Source: Lantana camara
Taxonomy: Eukaryota; Streptophyta; Magnoliopsida; Lamiales; Verbenaceae
DNA length: 64,000 nt
Assembly: GCA_037501455.1 (NCBI GenBank)
Contig: CM074858.1
Location: forward strand, 91,300,501 to 91,364,500
Reading direction: 5' to 3'
In this document: positions 60,830 to 64,000 of the stretch, piece after piece
Numbering within the stretch: position 1 is the stretch's first letter
Layout: each line of letters opens with the position of its first letter
The notes under the pieces: generated by a model
Told to the model about the DNA's origin: nothing
The model's input: only the letters and a program-made list of their open reading frames with translations
The model's database searches: none
Made by a program: the position numbers and the translations under genes

Positions 60830-61957
60830 CCATTCTGAAGGCTATGTGCCGGGGCGTACCCGGAGCTAACCCCTAACTTATCAGCAGGTGCGCGCTTGTG
60901 AAAATCCCTGTATCGAGAGGGCTCACCTCCCTCAAGGCCGATAGCAAAGTGTTGGGCCAACGAACAGGCCCTCCTTCCAGCGTAACTTTTGCGACATCGT
61001 GCCAGGAGGTATGCCTTAACCCATTCCATCCATCCTTATACCGAACGAAGATATATTTTTTCTTCCTATCCACCCCGTGAGAGGTTTTCTATGTGTCGAA
61101 TATCTTGTTACCGGATCGAGACTGTAACTTCACAAATCCTTGCCTGTTGGGGGAAGCCGCCGAGTCGACTGAGGTAACAAACAACTCTGCGAAATACTCT
61201 ACACACTCCACCTGACCCAAGATCTTCATCAATAGTCTGACAGCTGTAATCATAGCATGGCCATTGGGCAGTAGCTGGATCGGACTAATTTGCAAATGGT
61301 TGAACAAGGAAACCTGGAAGGGGGACAATGACAGCCGGAAGCCGTACTCAATAGCCTTCAAGGATATTGCTATGCACCCTTCTGGAGGAGATCCCATGTG
61401 CTCGTCGGAGTTGGGTGTGTAAACTTCGCAATTCATGTCCAGATCTCTCCAACCAGTCAACCTCTTCAGCGCCGTATTCCTCTAGGCCCCCCAGATCTCG
61501 GCACGAAACTCGTAGTAATACTTGGTGCATTTCTGCTGTCCCGTCTTTTTCTTCTTCCCTTTTTGATTTCTGGAAGTGGAAGCTGTCCCTCCATGATCGC
61601 GGGACTCCTCTTCCAAGGACATCTCCTCTATTTCTGCCACCATATCATCCACCGCTTCCTCATTGACCTTCGTACTTCCTCCCACCACCGGGGGTTCAGA
61701 CTCCGCCTCCATGGAATGGTCGCTATCTGATGTTATGCCAGAGGCCGGATTTATGACCCTCTCTGCTGTTCTCGGAACACTCACTGCCTCATCCGGAAAC
61801 TCCCACCTAGGCTTCCCTGGACGTTTCACCCCAATACACTCCAAGAATACCTCTGGGTCCGATAGGACATCTCTAGGCCCGTAATTCCTTGGTTGATAGA
61901 CTTGGGGTTGGCTACCGGCGGGAACGGAAGATGATTTCTTGGAGGCAATTTCGAGGG
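60830..61957 (-). pseudogene. Antisense Tat gene, first exon, resembles Pfam 'putative gypsy type transposon' domain (PF04195)
   Basis: The minus-strand frame likely starts near 61950, where ATT stands before ASKKSSSVPAGS and a G-to-T change of an ATG is suspected. An acidic, hydrophilic N-terminal part (EAVDDMVAEIEEMSLEEESR) is followed by the domain: PPEGCIAISLKAIEYGFRLS, LSPFQVSLFNHLQISPIQLL, PNGHAMITAVRLLMK, then a Lys-rich KKKYIFVRYKDGW strand. This pattern (P.G......A...G.R.PL.PF...+...L.I.P.QL.PN) is what I recall for PF04195. Stops are TAG 61482-61484, TAG 61089-61091 and TAA 60873-60875. The molecular function of the family is unknown. Confidence 0.7.
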
Positions 61958-62559
61958 TTCTCTCTTAAAAAAGAAATGAAAACAAAATAGGGTAAGAGAT
62001 GAATGGCGTACCTCGAACTGTGTTTGAAACGATTATCTGAGAAGTTGCTTTAGCAAGAGCTTGTGAATGTGAAACTCTGCAAGTTAGGGTTTTGCACTGA
62101 CTGATAACGCAAAAAGGGGGAGGAATTGCTTAAAGTCCCAATTTATAACAGCGGTTATCCTTAGGTGGGATTAATTAAGGCCACGTGGAGGAAGATTAAC
62201 TCGCTAAGGAAAGAACGTGGCCCTTCACCCAATGGCGGCTGCACGAAACAGTCCCTCAAAACTAGTGCCAACCCTTCAAATTTCAAAAAGGGCAATCATT
62301 GCACTGCCAAACAGAAAACCTAATGCTTCCCGCCTAGTAGACTCCAGAAGGTGTGGGCGCGTGTTCCCACCGACCCTGGGTCGACAGTCGTTGCGGGTCG
62401 ATAGATGGTAGCTCGATGTCTGGGCTCGAAAAGTTTGGCTCGAACGGTTACAGGCGAACCAATTGAACTCGATACACCCAATGGTCTTTCCCTCTTTCCC
62501 CCAGCAGTTACAACGCCTTCCTCAAGGTCAGTTGCCACACGCCAAGTGACACCAGACTT
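61958..62559 (-). promoter_or_regulatory. Upstream region and probable promoter of the antisense Tat gene
   Basis: On the minus strand a TATA-like TTATAAAT lies at 62141-62148, about 190 bp before the suspected start codon. A possible 5' untranslated intron follows (GTACGCC near 62012 to a long T-rich tract ending in AAG near 61967). No plus-strand gene is supported here. Confidence 0.5.
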
Positions 62560-62577
62560 GGGGGGGGGGGGGGAAGA
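62560..62577 (+). other. Polypurine tract of the Tat element
   Basis: Fourteen consecutive G followed by AAGA immediately before the 3' LTR. Confidence 0.88.
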
Positions 62578-63282
62578 TGACAAGGGGAAAATCGGGACGT
62601 CTGACTCAGCGCCAGGTGTCACTTCTAAGTGGCCTCCATGCCACGTCAGTCTTCCAAATTCGACCCAGATTTGTGGCCTTTCGACCCGATACTTCGCAAA
62701 AGTCATCATTGACCAAAGGAAAGGGTCATGCGACCGAGGGTGCCCTTTCGACCCGGAAAGGCGAAGACCCAGCAGGCCATCAACCCAGGCACTAGCAGCC
62801 AGCCGCATTAAATGCGCGAACCTCTCTCAGAGGGCTGCATTTATTGCGGCCACGCCAAGTACAGTACTTGAATCTCTGCCAGTGGCAGAGGAACAGTGCT
62901 TTAGCCGTAAAAGCACTGTTCCGGCTGCAAGGAGTTCCTCTCCAACCAGGCAAGATCCACACCTTCCTGAGGGTGTACTTACGTACACCAAGGCCTGCCT
63001 AGTCATATTTAAGCCGGTCTCTATGATCAATGGAGGTAAGTCTTTTTATCTGCACTGAGCTCCTCATTCGAACACTCTTCCTTCAAGAGCCTTCACTGAC
63101 TTGAGCGTCGGAGTGTCAAAACGGGTTCCAACCCCACCTTTCCCTGTTTTGGCCTTTGAGCTCACGTTCGTTCTTCCTTTCAGCTCAGCAGCACACCAGA
63201 GTCTCTCCACTATACAAATCTCATGGGTGATTGGGAGTCCAAGTCTGTAGTCCAGCACATAGCCCAGATTTAGACACCATCA
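62578..63282 (+). repeat. 3' LTR of the Tat element
   Basis: 705 bp from TGACAAGGGG to CACCATCA, closely matching 30981-31684 with scattered substitutions. The internal splice donor (63036) and acceptor (ending 63183) are both kept. The TSD cacag follows. Confidence 0.93.
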
Positions 63283-63295
63283 CACAGTCAACGCA

Positions 63296-64000
63296 TGATA
63301 AGTGGATTCAATGGTCCCCCAAGTAATCTCCTACGAGCGTCCTTGACTATCACTGGCACAAGGTCACAAAGCATATGATCACCTAATGCTCACTAACGAG
63401 CTCCTCGCCTAAGGCTCGTTAACAAACGCCAACTTCATTGCCATGCACGCCTCCATGGCTCTAATGAAATCATCAACGAGCGTCATGTTCCTTCAGACAT
63501 ACCCTCATACAACAATTGATTAAAGGGGTCCTGCTCCCCCTCGTTGCACTTCTTGGATGCTAATACCCATGCGGATCTCCAAGTCCATCAGTCTTGGTTG
63601 ACACGAGCGTGCCTCATGCCCTCGTTACCAACCTCCCAAAATGGCTCTCTGACACCCGTACCGGCCCGCGCACCTGCCACTGTTGCAAACACTAACTTTT
63701 ACCAGCTTTTGCATGAGATTCCTCCTAGGTTTCTCCTCGCTGCGACACTTGTTAGGGTAACATTAGGGCAGGACTACATGAAGCAAATTACCAAAGGGTC
63801 CCTGACCCTCGACTATAAATATGGGAATTCATCTTCATCCCTGTAAGCATACTCATTTTACTGTAACTCTACAGCCTTGTTTTGCTTGCATTCTCTTTCA
63901 GATCTTCATCTGACTTGAGCGTCGGAGAGCCAAACTGGGAATTACCCCCAGTTCCCCCAGCTTGGCCTTCTGACTGTTTTTGGTGTTTGTCCTAGTAGGT
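63296..64000 (+). repeat. Partial Tat-like LTR running off the window
   Basis: It begins TGATAAGTGG, like the Tat LTR start. A clear TATA box (ctataaatatggg, 63812-63824) and a pyrimidine tract ending CTTTCAG (63895-63901) are followed by ttgagcgtcggagagcc, which matches ttgagcgtcggagtgtc in the other Tat LTR. The sequence otherwise differs, so it is another family. The left limit is tentative and the right end lies outside. Confidence 0.6.

Larger units (their letters stand above)
30981..63282 (+). mobile_element. Complete Tat-lineage Ty3/gypsy retrotransposon, split by a nested copia element
   Basis: The ends are defined by paired LTRs (30981-31684 and 62578-63282) and the 5-bp TSD cacag at 30976-30980 and 63283-63287. 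Without the nested insertion (38815-59463) it is about 11.6 kb. Tat membership follows from the second, archaeal-type RNase H after the first one, the gag CX-type region YHMQYGY...SECIALREE, the protease VDSGSSAN, and the antisense gene between integrase and the 3' LTR. All plus-strand frames contain stops or shifts, so it is not autonomous now. Confidence 0.93.

Overview
This 64 kb window looks like repeat-dense heterochromatin from a flowering plant, probably a eudicot; I cannot name the species. I see no host gene, rRNA or tRNA gene. Almost every base belongs to LTR retrotransposons inserted into one another, and the internal order can be read from matched LTRs, primer-binding sites, polypurine tracts and 5-bp target-site duplications (TSDs).

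Left part (1-30980). A badly decayed Ty1/copia pol (1-2156) runs into an LTR (2157-4431). That LTR abuts a second copy of the same LTR head to tail (from 4432). The second LTR is split by two chromovirus-type (Tekay/Del-like) solo LTRs: one at 4845-19314 (TSD ggtgc) and one at 20788-24528 (TSD tttcc). The first solo LTR is itself split by an 11 kb minus-strand LTR element without recognisable gag-pol (8194-19152, TSD ttttt). The second copia LTR ends at 24561 and is followed by its own iMet primer-binding site, leader, gag and a truncated pol (to 29399), then by a diverged LTR of a sister family (from 29417). An unassigned AT-rich stretch and a hAT-like transposon end lie between there and 30980.

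Right part (30981-63282). A complete Tat-lineage Ty3/gypsy element (TSD cacag; LTRs of 704 and 705 bp) carries gag, protease, RT, RNase H, a second archaeal-type RNase H and integrase on the plus strand. Between integrase and the 3' LTR it carries an intron-containing gene on the opposite strand with its own TATA box. Inside that antisense gene sits a copia element (38815-59463, TSD gaatc), and inside the gag of that copia element sits a chromodomain Ty3/gypsy element (43316-53803, TSD atgtc; both LTRs 2894 bp and almost identical). The order of insertion is therefore Tat, then copia, then chromovirus. The chromovirus is the youngest and is one single-base deletion away from an uninterrupted gag-pol frame. 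A partial Tat-like LTR closes the window (63296-64000).

The least expected signals are: the antisense Tat gene, whose two inferred introns restore the reading frame when removed; arrays of short palindromes or hairpins, different in each family, in LTRs and untranslated leaders; a cluster of up to six G-box (CACGTG) motifs in the copia U3; and a 17-bp motif repeated four times in the copia leader. All proteins are decayed to some extent, so nothing here is asserted to be active.
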